Assembly (NCBI GenBank): GCA_030849065.1
Contig: JASAON010001499.1
Location: 1-41,233, forward strand
From: Jaenimonas drosophilae
Taxonomy: Eukaryota; Euglenozoa; Kinetoplastea; Trypanosomatida; Trypanosomatidae
DNA: 41,233 nucleotides
Reading direction: 5' to 3'
Below, piece by piece: positions 10,048 to 18,288 of the stretch (position 1 is the first letter of the stretch; the number at the start of each line of letters is the position of its first letter). Below the pieces are notes generated by a model. The model worked only from the letters and a program-made list of their open reading frames with translations. It was not told the origin of the DNA and did not search any database. The position numbers and the translations under genes were made by a program.

Positions 10048-10372
10048 TACGTACACACGTACTACCATCAGTTTCACTTCATTCAGACTTACCCTCGCTG
10101 CTTCCGTACGCCACGCATTTTCATTCACCATCGCGTGCAGCGTGTTCCTACTCCTCCTTCTTTTGTTCTTCTCTCTTCTCAACTATACTTCACTAGTTAG
10201 ACTACACGTACACCCGACGCACGGACCCAGAGAGAAAGTGCATTCATTGCTTTATCAGTGTACTGTACAACGGTAGCACTACGAAGGATTCGTCATAGAC
10301 ACTCTTGTTGTTGTTGCTCGTCGATTCCATCTCCTCTCTTTGATTTACCCCATCTACCACCCACCCACAGCC
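10048..10372. other. intergenic region
   Basis: No gene is seen. The stretch has a pyrimidine-rich run at about 10141-10190, a GTT/GTTG run near 10307-10318 and the acceptor of the next gene at its right end. Confidence 0.6.
10325..10370 (+). promoter_or_regulatory. predicted trans-splice acceptor
   Basis: A C/T-rich tract ends in CCCACAG, with the AG at 10369-10370. The ATG at 10373 follows after only two bases, so nearly the whole leader would be the spliced-leader sequence. Confidence 0.5.
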
Positions 10373-11515
10373 ATGTTGCATATTGAAACGGACAAACACC
10401 ACATCACGCTGCTCCCAGTTGCTGGGGAGTCCGTGGCGGCATTGAAATACCGGGCAATGTGTGCTCTCGGACTGAACCTCTTTGAGGCAGATGATTACCT
10501 CCTCTGGCAAGGGGCATCAGGGCCGCTGGACAGGGACGCCCCGGTCAGCGCCGGTACAGCTGAGCCAAGGCTTCCATACCAGCTTATTCGTCGTCACTGT
10601 CTTCGGGTTTCTGTGATGCAGGCAGATGCCCCATCTCCTATTACCCATTGCCTGGATGTTTCTCAAACATGCTCCGTCCGTGAACTCAAGGAGCTGCTGA
10701 GTACATGCACGGGCATTCCTGTTTCTGAGCAGGGTCTGATGATTGAGTCCGCCCCAATGGACTCAGCCAAGCTCCTTGTGGAGTACCTCAATGTTCTGGA
10801 TGGCGCAGCGTCATGCGTACTCATTTTGGTACGCATGAAGTGTCTTCGTCTTGCTTTTCGGTCGAAAGCAACGAAGGCACTAGTGGCAAAGATATCTGTG
10901 CCACCGTCATCCACCGTCGCGGATGTGCAGGCTGAGCTCCGCCGGGTATATCCTCCCTCCGCGACGCAAGTCATCATCTACGGCGGAGAGGAGCTCCTTC
11001 CTCACCGAAGTCTGGAGTCCTACGCCATCACCATGCAGCACACAGAGCTCCAACTTGAAGATTCACCGCGACTGACGGAGCTGATTCTTCGGCTCAGCCC
11101 ACACAAGGAAATCGTCCTTTACAGGGACCAATCCTCACATGAAGCAGATTCACCGGCCACAGCATTCCCAGAGACGATGGGCGAGCTGCGGGAGTTGGTG
11201 CGGACATGTTTCTCCGCGCCGAAGCTTCTTCTTGCAGTGGACACACAATCTGGAGAGCTCTCACTGCTGGCCGATCCTGACCATGCCGCGCTTCTCTCGA
11301 CGCGAGAAGGAAAGGGCTGCCTTACCGTCATTACTGCCAACATCCCTGCCCGTCTGGGTGACGACGAGGAGGGTGCAGTGGAGTGCCAGTGTTGGAGATC
11401 CATCACTTCACTGGCGAGCTCCATCACGGGTACCTCTCCAGATGAAAATTTGCTTCTTGCGATGGGGATTGTGGCGGTGTGTGCAGCCTTCATCTTCATG
11501 CGGGCTTTGCTCTAG
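10373..11515 (+). CDS. tail-anchored protein with several ubiquitin-like folds
   Basis: This 380-residue protein ends in a hydrophobic helix (about residues 359-379) with almost nothing after it, which is the mark of a tail-anchored membrane protein facing the cytosol. The rest reads as consecutive beta-grasp (ubiquitin-like) units at about 1-65, 75-150, 155-230 and 235-335. The third is clearest: a beta hairpin beginning with Met155, the helix VADVQAELRRVY, then a QVIIYGGEEL-type strand like the IFAGKQL strand of ubiquitin, and a closing LQL strand. No unit ends in an exposed diglycine, so they are probably built-in domains rather than cleaved modifiers. Proteins with a Ubl domain and a C-terminal anchor often link membranes to the proteasome or to p97-type unfoldases; a role here in ER or mitochondrial quality control is my inference. 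The start at 10373 is the first ATG after the acceptor. Confidence 0.75.
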   Translation: MLHIETDKHHITLLPVAGESVAALKYRAMCALGLNLFEADDYLLWQGASGPLDRDAPVSAGTAEPRLPYQLIRRHCLRVSVMQADAPSPITHCLDVSQTCSVRELKELLSTCTGIPVSEQGLMIESAPMDSAKLLVEYLNVLDGAASCVLILVRMKCLRLAFRSKATKALVAKISVPPSSTVADVQAELRRVYPPSATQVIIYGGEELLPHRSLESYAITMQHTELQLEDSPRLTELILRLSPHKEIVLYRDQSSHEADSPATAFPETMGELRELVRTCFSAPKLLLAVDTQSGELSLLADPDHAALLSTREGKGCLTVITANIPARLGDDEEGAVECQCWRSITSLASSITGTSPDENLLLAMGIVAVCAAFIFMRALL

Positions 11516-12144
11516 TATCAAGACTGATCATTGCTACAATTTTGATTGACAGAATTACTCCACACTGCAAACTGACCGTGACACAACGCGCCAGTGCACC
11601 ACCGAATGCGCGAGCCTATTCCATCAACGAGTGAGGATGATGCAGATGTGTGTGCGTGCTTCCTTCCTCCTCGAACGAAGCGGGGGCATCGAGCAGTGGT
11701 GCCAACTCCCATCAACTCACTCACCATTCAGAAAGTGACAACATGGGTTTATTCGACTCTGCAATAGCTACAACTTTTGGTCGTAGTGAACTCTTGGATG
11801 CCACGAAACAACCTTACAGCCCATCAGCTCTTCTTGTCGACTCCCACCCGATTTGTCATCAGCATTGCCCACCACCACTGCTCTCATCTCACATGATTTT
11901 TTTTTCTTTCTTCACTTCTCGGAACCAGACGAGTTGCTGCATGTGTGTTGCGTTCCACCGTTTACGCTGGGGAGTGGCTCAACACGGGCAGAGGCAGCAC
12001 AGTACTCTGGATCTCCATTGGTTGAATTGCGCATGTGCAGATACCTATACTGATGCGCACATGTGGGCACGCGGTAACGGTAATAGGAGGCTGCACCACC
12101 ATTACCTTATGTTCACCCGAATCTGTGAGATACTCATATATTCA

Positions 12145-12165
12145 TTTTTTTTTCTCATTTCTCAG
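12145..12165 (+). promoter_or_regulatory. orphan splice-acceptor-like site inside a long gap
   Basis: A strong T-rich tract ends in TTTCTCAG with the AG at 12164-12165. It lies 640 bases before the next confident gene and 32 bases before a small ATG frame. It could serve a small transcript or be a chance tract. Confidence 0.35.
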
Positions 12166-12196
12166 CAACTTCAACTACAACCATACACATTGATAT

Positions 12197-12376
12197 ATGT
12201 GTGGGTACATTGGTTATTTTTTTTTTGTGTGTGCGCAAAAGGTGATTGAAGACAACAGACAACAACAAAGTGATGGGCGGATTGCTGGCAACGCCCAGAA
12301 AGTTACCGTTGCCTCCCACAAAGTTGTTGTCAACGCTTGTGCCCACAAAGTCTGGCCGATTTCCCACCTCCACTGA
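12197..12376 (+). CDS. possible small ORF, 59 codons, doubtful
   Basis: The first ATG after the acceptor-like site at 12165 opens a 59-residue frame ending at TGA 12374-12376. Its N terminus crosses a T run (four Phe in a row). Its C-terminal half has three similar (Q/H)KV units encoded by CCCASAAAGT at 12294, 12315 and 12342, spaced by multiples of three bases. No family is recognised. The frame may be chance. Confidence 0.2.
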   Translation: MCGYIGYFFFVCAQKVIEDNRQQQSDGRIAGNAQKVTVASHKVVVNACAHKVWPISHLH

Positions 12377-12742
12377 ATGAGTGAGGAAGAGACGATGCTA
12401 CCTGCGTGTGCGACTTCATTTGTTTCAATTGCTTCGATTCATTTGTTTCCTGCCCCAAACCCACCCCCTTTTCCATGACCACTCACTTATTCTTGAGCTT
12501 CCGAACGGGTGAAGTGCGCGATTTTTTCTGCTTGGCAGGCTTTAATATATAATTCATCTACTTCTCTCCTGCACGGGGGGTGCATCGTTGAGCTTCTTGT
12601 TGTGTTGATTGCTGCTACACCCCTTACCCCCACACGTAATCTCCCCCATCTCCTCCTCCAGCAGATGCCCGAAATGCAGTTCTGTGAGTGAATGAAGCTA
12701 CCCACGCTTACTCCTTGGAACAGGCGAGATCATCTGGGACTG

Positions 12743-12801
12743 CTCTTCCTTCCTTCTTCTTTCTTTTGTTGTCAATGTGGTTCATCTACCAAAATGCTTA
12801 G
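12743..12801 (+). promoter_or_regulatory. predicted trans-splice acceptor
   Basis: A long C/T-rich tract (about 12740-12772) is followed by the AG at 12800-12801, three bases before the ATG at 12805. ATGs at 12775 and 12794 lie before the AG and would be removed by splicing, which supports 12805 as the start. Confidence 0.5.
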
Positions 12802-12804
12802 ACA

Positions 12805-14442
12805 ATGTACCGAGTCTTCGGGTCTCCCTACACCATTGGGCTGCATCAGCAGCTGGCGTATCTCCGCCTAAAGGGGCTTCCACACAAGGTCTATTGCTCC
12901 AACATCACCACATCGATGCTCTACTCCTTCTACTTCCGTTCAAGGACATCTTTCTGCACGCTCACCCCAACAGGAACATCGCAGCTTCAAATGTGGCAGC
13001 TGGCTGAGTCGGCAGAGATGGACCCGACTGTGGAAGCTCCGGCCCTTCGCGAAATCTCGGCTACTCCATCCGGGGGCACTGCCCTTGTCCCTCGGCGAGG
13101 TCGAAGGATGCTCATCAACAAACGTACACATCCGAAACTTCACGTTGCGTGCTGGGCAACTGTGGTGTATGCTTCGTGGTGGCTGTCAAAGACAGGTGCC
13201 ATGTACCGATGGATTCTCGGGGACAGCTATGATGTTGTGGAGGGCTACCTGCGCTTTTTCTTCATCCTTCCCGGTGTGGGTCTTGCGCGTACAGCCGTTC
13301 CTCACTTCCGTCGTGCCATGGCAAAGTTGCTGTTGGCCAACGGCGTTTCCAAGGACTCTGCCCCCTTCATGGATGAGCACTTTAAGCATATCTGCAAAAC
13401 TCTGGATGAACACTTTGAGCAGCACCCTCAGTGGCTCTACCTCTTAGGTACCCCACACCCAACCCTGGCAGATGTCACCCTCGGCTCCTCCTTCTCTGCC
13501 TTCTTCTTGATGGATGATCCACCCGCCACAACCATTACGGAGCAGTTTCCCAACTTGTGGAGATACCTCGGCCACGCAACGGGCAGACCGGGCTCCACCA
13601 GCTCCAACAGTGACAGCCATGCTGATGAGGCTGATGAAGGAGAGAAGGATCTTGGCCACGTGTCTCATGATTCTGAGCACATGACTGCCGACTACCCTGA
13701 CAGCGTACCTGCCTCTCTCACTCCCTTCTTTGAGGCCATCTTGCAAGTGCTTCCATTTCTTGTGGGGGAGTGTGATGCCTTCAGCAGCCACATGAGCAGT
13801 TCAGCGGTGCAGACCATGAAGCGTGAGCCACTCGAAGGGCCATGGAAGGGCTGCAGCGCCTACCTTTTCCCACAGATGTCAAAAGTGCAGTCCATCATGA
13901 TGGTGGATGAACACATCTTCAGCATCTGCTCTCGCTCTCAGGATTTGGAGTTGGCCTTACTTGCCGCGCGCGAGGTGTGGGACGAGACGCTGGAGGACTT
14001 TGGGCGAACGCGTGGCACCGCTGGAGCTCCCGCGGCGGCTACGAATGAAGGATCATCCAAGCTCGATTGCGCACAATCTGGAAAGGCAATTGCTGCTCGT
14101 GACGAAGATGCGTTGAAGGAAGGTGAGGAGGATGTAGATGCAGCTGAAGAGGTGTCTGGATTCTATCGCGTGTACACCAAACGTGCTGCCATCCGACACA
14201 ACGCTGTCACGCTCTCTCAGGCTACACGCCGACGACATGTGGGGTCAGCCGCCAAGACAGTGCCTACAGACCTAGCGACGGTGGATGATGTGGTGCTGAA
14301 GCTGAAGGAGATGCTTGGTCGCATGCGCTGCCCGCAATACACACTAACTTCTGTATGCCATGGGCGTCGGGTCTATGTGGCAGCAATCCCGGAGTATGAA
14401 ATGGCCAAGATTCGCAAGTCCTCACCGAGTACGCACGGGTAG
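12805..14442 (+). CDS. glutathione S-transferase-fold protein
   Basis: This 545-residue protein starts with a thioredoxin-like segment (residues 1-40, FGSPYTIGLHQQLAYLRLKG, a short strand then the SPY...helix region of GST N domains). A GST C-terminal-type helical domain follows at about 100-255, including the typical LGTPHPTLADVTLGSSF segment near 213-229. The second half (about 285-545) is an extension with no family I recognise, containing an acidic/Ala-rich linker. At about 220 residues an ordinary GST is less than half this length, so this resembles the multi-domain GST-like proteins (metaxin- or FAX-like) rather than a detoxifying enzyme. Whether it binds glutathione cannot be judged; the usual catalytic position reads Ser-Pro-Tyr without a Cys. 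No signal peptide is visible. Confidence 0.75.
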   Translation: MYRVFGSPYTIGLHQQLAYLRLKGLPHKVYCSNITTSMLYSFYFRSRTSFCTLTPTGTSQLQMWQLAESAEMDPTVEAPALREISATPSGGTALVPRRGRRMLINKRTHPKLHVACWATVVYASWWLSKTGAMYRWILGDSYDVVEGYLRFFFILPGVGLARTAVPHFRRAMAKLLLANGVSKDSAPFMDEHFKHICKTLDEHFEQHPQWLYLLGTPHPTLADVTLGSSFSAFFLMDDPPATTITEQFPNLWRYLGHATGRPGSTSSNSDSHADEADEGEKDLGHVSHDSEHMTADYPDSVPASLTPFFEAILQVLPFLVGECDAFSSHMSSSAVQTMKREPLEGPWKGCSAYLFPQMSKVQSIMMVDEHIFSICSRSQDLELALLAAREVWDETLEDFGRTRGTAGAPAAATNEGSSKLDCAQSGKAIAARDEDALKEGEEDVDAAEEVSGFYRVYTKRAAIRHNAVTLSQATRRRHVGSAAKTVPTDLATVDDVVLKLKEMLGRMRCPQYTLTSVCHGRRVYVAAIPEYEMAKIRKSSPSTHG

Positions 14443-14570
14443 AAGAAGTTCTGCCTTGGGTTCCTCCCCTTGTTGAATTCTATCACAGAGACGTTATGTA
14501 TGAAGTGTGAGCATGGCTGTATTACCGTCATGTGGCTGAGATGTCTTGACTGTGTGTGCCAACTATTGTC

Positions 14571-14628
14571 TGCTCCTCCTCCTCCTCTCTCTTGTTCTCT
14601 ACTCTTTTGATTCTGCCACAACATGCAG
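14571..14628 (+). promoter_or_regulatory. predicted trans-splice acceptor
   Basis: A CTC/CTT-rich tract at 14571-14615 is followed by ATGCAG with the AG at 14627-14628. There is no ATG between this AG and 14720, so it supports 14720 as the start of the RbfA-like gene. Confidence 0.55.
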
Positions 14629-14719
14629 ACGTACAGAAGCCATCTATTGGTAGTGTGCGGGGGCTACACCTGGGTGCTCGTTGGCTGCTGGTTAAGCTGT
14701 CACACAGGACGGTGTACCG

Positions 14720-15838
14720 ATGCGATCTTCTGCTCTGTTGTGTGCAAACAAGCGCTCGCTCAAGTACCAGACAAAGCTTCGCCACCGCTTCCGCAACCCG
14801 TCAGTGCTGCCGGTGAAGCAGACACAGGCCCAGCGGGACCAAACCATCCGTGAGGTGCTCAAGAAGAAGTCCATCAACTCAGGCCATGAGTCTGCCTATC
14901 ACTACGTGGAACAACGGCTGTACTCACGTGGGGCACGTATGGACCGTGAGGGTATGAAGGTCAACACGTCCTTTGCCCTGCAGGGTCTAGGCGATCTCGA
15001 ACCCCTGCGGAACAGCCGCAACTTTGGTCTCGGCGAACGAGAAGCGCTGAAGTACGACTCACCACAGGAAGCGGCCAAGTATGAGGCCCCTCCCGTTGCC
15101 TTCACCCCACTAGCTGCCCGTAAGCTGGCCGAGGGCAATCTGTGGCCGGCCGCCCCGGAGCCGAGTGGGATGATGAGCAAGGAGGTACGCTTCCTCCGCC
15201 ATCATTCGAACATGTCGCCCTCTGCGAAGACCTTCTCTGACAAGGTTGCTTATCATCTCCGGCGCTCACTCAAAGCCTGTCCCGCGCACATTGGCGAGCA
15301 CATTGACTTTGCACAGTTCATTCTCCAAGAAGTTATTGCATCACGTCGCTCCAAGAACATCTACATTGTGTGGTCCACAGTAGATGCTGGTGCCCGCTTC
15401 GAGATGGAGCCCCTACTCCATCGGCTGAATCACTGGGTTCAGCGCATCATCTTGACACGCATTCGAACACGACCCAACATTCCGCACGTCACGTGGATCT
15501 ACGATGGCGATCGCTTTGAGCGGGAACTCCCCAGGGAGCTGAAGTCGGAGCTGCAAAACATGGTGGGCGAAAGTCGAAGTACACTGGAGACGCGTGTGCA
15601 GTACCTCAAGGAGCTCGACACGGTGAATCAACGCATGAAGGATATCCCGTGGTTCATGCCCTACCTCTGGAACAAGGAGGAGAAGGCCACCAAAACGCGA
15701 CGCATGCGCAGCGATTTGGAGGAGTTTGAGAGCCGCCGTGTCGCCGCTAAGGGCAAGACCAAGGCCCACATGGAGCAGGAGCGACTTGGGCGTACAGTGG
15801 CACCACAGACTGGGGCCCCTCCATCCTATGTGCGCTAG
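14720..15838 (+). CDS. RBFA: RbfA-type ribosome-binding factor, probably mitochondrial
   Basis: This is a 372-residue protein. Residues about 170-270 fit the KH-like fold of ribosome-binding factor A: an FAQFILQEVIASRRSKNIYI segment, then a strand ending in WSTVDAG, a helix with LHRLNHWVQRIILTRI, and the closing RPNIPHVTWIYDGD strand. The family typically has L.EV..S.D, then R..L...l.LR..P.l.F..D. RbfA helps the small ribosomal subunit mature by acting on the 3' end of its rRNA. The N terminus is basic, with few acidic residues in the first 40 positions, as expected for a mitochondrial targeting segment. The protein is about three times longer than bacterial RbfA, which is usual for kinetoplastid mitoribosome assembly factors. 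The start is the first ATG after the acceptor at 14628. Confidence 0.75.
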   Translation: MRSSALLCANKRSLKYQTKLRHRFRNPSVLPVKQTQAQRDQTIREVLKKKSINSGHESAYHYVEQRLYSRGARMDREGMKVNTSFALQGLGDLEPLRNSRNFGLGEREALKYDSPQEAAKYEAPPVAFTPLAARKLAEGNLWPAAPEPSGMMSKEVRFLRHHSNMSPSAKTFSDKVAYHLRRSLKACPAHIGEHIDFAQFILQEVIASRRSKNIYIVWSTVDAGARFEMEPLLHRLNHWVQRIILTRIRTRPNIPHVTWIYDGDRFERELPRELKSELQNMVGESRSTLETRVQYLKELDTVNQRMKDIPWFMPYLWNKEEKATKTRRMRSDLEEFESRRVAAKGKTKAHMEQERLGRTVAPQTGAPPSYVR

Positions 15839-15980
15839 TGCTTCCACACTCGTCCTCATGCTGTTCGAACAGTCACAGATACCCACGCTTTCCCGATTAA
15901 CTCTGATGTTTTCTTGATTCATGATGTATGCAGTTGTTTCTGCACGTGTATGTGTGTGTCTGTGTGTGTTTGCTCATCAT

Positions 15981-16019
15981 CCATCTCTCCCTCTCTCACG
16001 TCTGTTGTTCCTTCTGAAG
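15981..16019 (+). promoter_or_regulatory. predicted trans-splice acceptor
   Basis: A CTCT-rich tract ends with GAAG, AG at 16018-16019, 13 bases before the ATG at 16033. Confidence 0.5.
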
Positions 16020-16032
16020 CTACACCCAAACC

Positions 16033-18288
16033 ATGTCAGACGGGGGTGGCTTAGCTCCACACAAAGCCCCACCCCGCCGAGGGGGAAAAGAATGCCCTGG
16101 CCCACTCCCTCTTCGGTCGCGGAGGTCAAACATGGAGTTCCTGCGTCAGCTGGTTGAGTGGAGGCACCAACAACAGCGCTGCTTCGGCCCAGAGACACCG
16201 TACACCATCAGTTCCGGCACAGATGCCGCCCGACGCAGAGGCAGCGTGTCCCTAGAGCGTGTTCTGTATGGGCCTGCATCCCCTGGCCCAGTATTAACGG
16301 AGAAGCAGGCCGCTGTGGCAACGGCTAAAGCCCTTCGACAGCACATTGACCGTCTGAGACGCAAACGCATCGCGATCCCAACCGCCGGAACACATTCGGT
16401 TGTCTTGGATCACAACCCACAACAACAGTGCAACGACAGATTGGATCTTCATGCTTCGACGGAACTGAATGTGGGGATGGTGCGCCGACTACGTCGACGC
16501 CTCGCCACCCGATGTGGCCGTCTAGTTGCTACACCACATCCACTTCAGCGAATCCTGGCCCTTGGTCGTGCTACTTCTGTGGGCGGGTGCCTCTCCACGA
16601 CGGTCCTCCCCACGCTTTCACTTACTAGTTCCATGACCACGGTGAAGATGGCGAGTGGGCCTTCGTGTGTGGTGCACGCCGACACCATTGATGGCAGCCG
16701 ATTTCGACTTCACGTGATGTCTACGCTGTCGTCTCCACCTTCACTGCGTGAGCTACTTCTCAACGCCATCTCCAACGACGCCCACCCACACAATCATGGA
16801 GAACCTGAGCAGGTACTCCACCTTACACCATTGCTTACTGAGGCGACGCCGACGGAATCTGGAGACCGGGCTACAACCAAGAACCATACAGCCAGCAGCG
16901 GTGATGGCCATGGCGAGGGCTGGCATCACTACTGTTGTGCTGTGTCGCTCTACGTGGCCCTCTCCGACGCTTCGTGTTTTGGGGTATCTTCGTCTTTCCC
17001 CTTCATGGACGTTCAGCGCATCGCCTGGGCCGATCTCGTCTGCCATCCACAGGTGCGGCTGGAGCTGTTGAGCAGCGGCCAGCTTGGCTCACGAGCATTT
17101 CTCCAGCGCTGCACCGACAAGGCAGCGGAGCTAACCCCGGTGGCCATCACACGGCCGATTCGTAGGAAGGCAGTACTTCGACGACTTGGCCCATGTGGTG
17201 CCGCAGGCCCGCTGCCCATTTGCACCAGCCCTCCCTCCATGACCACAGAGGCCTTCACCGACGCCGAAGTGTTTCAGCTACTGTATCAGCAACTGCTTCT
17301 TCGGGCCTACTTCGACATTCGTTTGCCCTCCATGCAAATGTGGATGGAACCGGGTCGAACAGGTTCCTCCTCCACGTCTGGGCAGCGCTTTCTGCGAGCG
17401 GATCATATTGGTGTCGTGGATCATGACCATCAGGGGTTGGCTTTCGAACACCCGTGCGTACCGGAGCATTGGCTGCGTTTCCCCAACCACTCCCCACAGA
17501 TTGTCTTGATGGATCTCGAGCATGCCGTCATACCACACCTCGCTACTGAGAGCGATGTACTTGCAACGAACTCCCTTCCTCTCGTTGGGTCTTCTCCGGA
17601 CGTCGTTTGCTCGGGAAAAGTTGGCCGCCAAGCCGTTGCATGGGCGGCGACGCAGGAGATCTGTTCTCCTGCCGATGCCGCCAAGGCACTTCTCGGGCTC
17701 TTCCACGTCTTCAGCGCCATTTATGGCTGCCATCGTGAGGAGGTGTGGAGATCGGCGGAGTTGCCGCTTCGATTTGGCTGCCGTGATGTGCAAGTGATGG
17801 AGAAGTTGGCTATCTCTGACGAACCCATCATGAGGCTGGTGGTGTCGAGCGAGGCACGCCAATGCCTTCGAGTAGCCTTGGAGAGTACAGAAATGGTGAG
17901 TTGTGTGCCATCATCTCCAAAGGAAGAAGCTGGGACGGATGTGTTTGAGGAAGGAGAGGTTGCTGGAACCCCTCGTCCCTACCTTACTGCGTGTAGTGCC
18001 GCTTCGTCACTTACCTCGCACCCCGCCGATGATAGTGGTGAGTTGCTGACGCAAACACCAACTGAGATGAAAAATGACGACTCGCAGCGTCTCTCCTTCT
18101 CCACCATGGCCGAGCTGCCATCAACCTTCAGCCCCTTTACCCAGCGTGAGAGCCTCGTGTCCAAGTGGCGCACCTACAACCAGCACGGCTGCATCGAGCT
18201 CTTCAACGGCGCCACACAAGAGATTCAGCTCATAGTGGCATCGTCTACAGTGGCCGCTACGGCAAGTTTGGTCTTCCGGTGGCGGTGA
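16033..18288 (+). CDS. diverged kinase-like protein, first half (frame breaks near 18230)
   Basis: This frame encodes 751 residues. Its part from about 16630 to 17870 is a strongly decayed kinase-like module. It shares several blocks with the next frame: FTDAEVFQLLYQQLL (17254 on), LRADHIG (about 17391) and a WAA...PADAAKALLGLF...YG block near 17640-17730. The position equal to the catalytic-loop Asn is His, and no clear ATP-site Lys can be named. The N terminus (about 100 residues) is basic and Pro/Arg-rich. The segment up to about 18230 continues as sensible protein, but the last 17 or so codons look like out-of-frame sequence before a TGA at 18286-18288. The reading most likely continues in the -1 frame (next entry), making one protein with two tandem kinase-like halves. 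Confidence 0.7.
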   Translation: MSDGGGLAPHKAPPRRGGKECPGPLPLRSRRSNMEFLRQLVEWRHQQQRCFGPETPYTISSGTDAARRRGSVSLERVLYGPASPGPVLTEKQAAVATAKALRQHIDRLRRKRIAIPTAGTHSVVLDHNPQQQCNDRLDLHASTELNVGMVRRLRRRLATRCGRLVATPHPLQRILALGRATSVGGCLSTTVLPTLSLTSSMTTVKMASGPSCVVHADTIDGSRFRLHVMSTLSSPPSLRELLLNAISNDAHPHNHGEPEQVLHLTPLLTEATPTESGDRATTKNHTASSGDGHGEGWHHYCCAVSLYVALSDASCFGVSSSFPFMDVQRIAWADLVCHPQVRLELLSSGQLGSRAFLQRCTDKAAELTPVAITRPIRRKAVLRRLGPCGAAGPLPICTSPPSMTTEAFTDAEVFQLLYQQLLLRAYFDIRLPSMQMWMEPGRTGSSSTSGQRFLRADHIGVVDHDHQGLAFEHPCVPEHWLRFPNHSPQIVLMDLEHAVIPHLATESDVLATNSLPLVGSSPDVVCSGKVGRQAVAWAATQEICSPADAAKALLGLFHVFSAIYGCHREEVWRSAELPLRFGCRDVQVMEKLAISDEPIMRLVVSSEARQCLRVALESTEMVSCVPSSPKEEAGTDVFEEGEVAGTPRPYLTACSAASSLTSHPADDSGELLTQTPTEMKNDDSQRLSFSTMAELPSTFSPFTQRESLVSKWRTYNQHGCIELFNGATQEIQLIVASSTVAATASLVFRWR

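Larger units (their letters stand above)
11516..12804. other. unusually long intergenic region
   Basis: These 1289 bases hold no confident gene. There are T runs at 11897-11905 and about 12145-12153, the latter running into an acceptor-like TTTCTCAG that ends at 12165, and another T run at about 12217-12226. An open frame with an ATG at 11743 runs to 12249, but it crosses T runs and has a composition unlike the neighbouring genes. A 59-codon frame at 12197-12376 is listed separately. I found no tRNA-like B box with a matching A box. Confidence 0.55.

Noticed and set aside
11740..11790. Possible tRNA B-box-like TTCGACTC
   Set aside because: No matching A box or cloverleaf arms could be drawn around it.
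11650..12249. 199-codon open frame in the long gap
   Set aside because: It has no ATG until 11743, crosses T runs that encode strings of Phe, and has composition unlike the neighbouring genes. It looks like chance.
18150..18288. Programmed -1 frameshift signal
   Set aside because: I see no X XXY YYZ slippery heptamer and only runs of up to three identical bases, so a simple indel is the more likely explanation.
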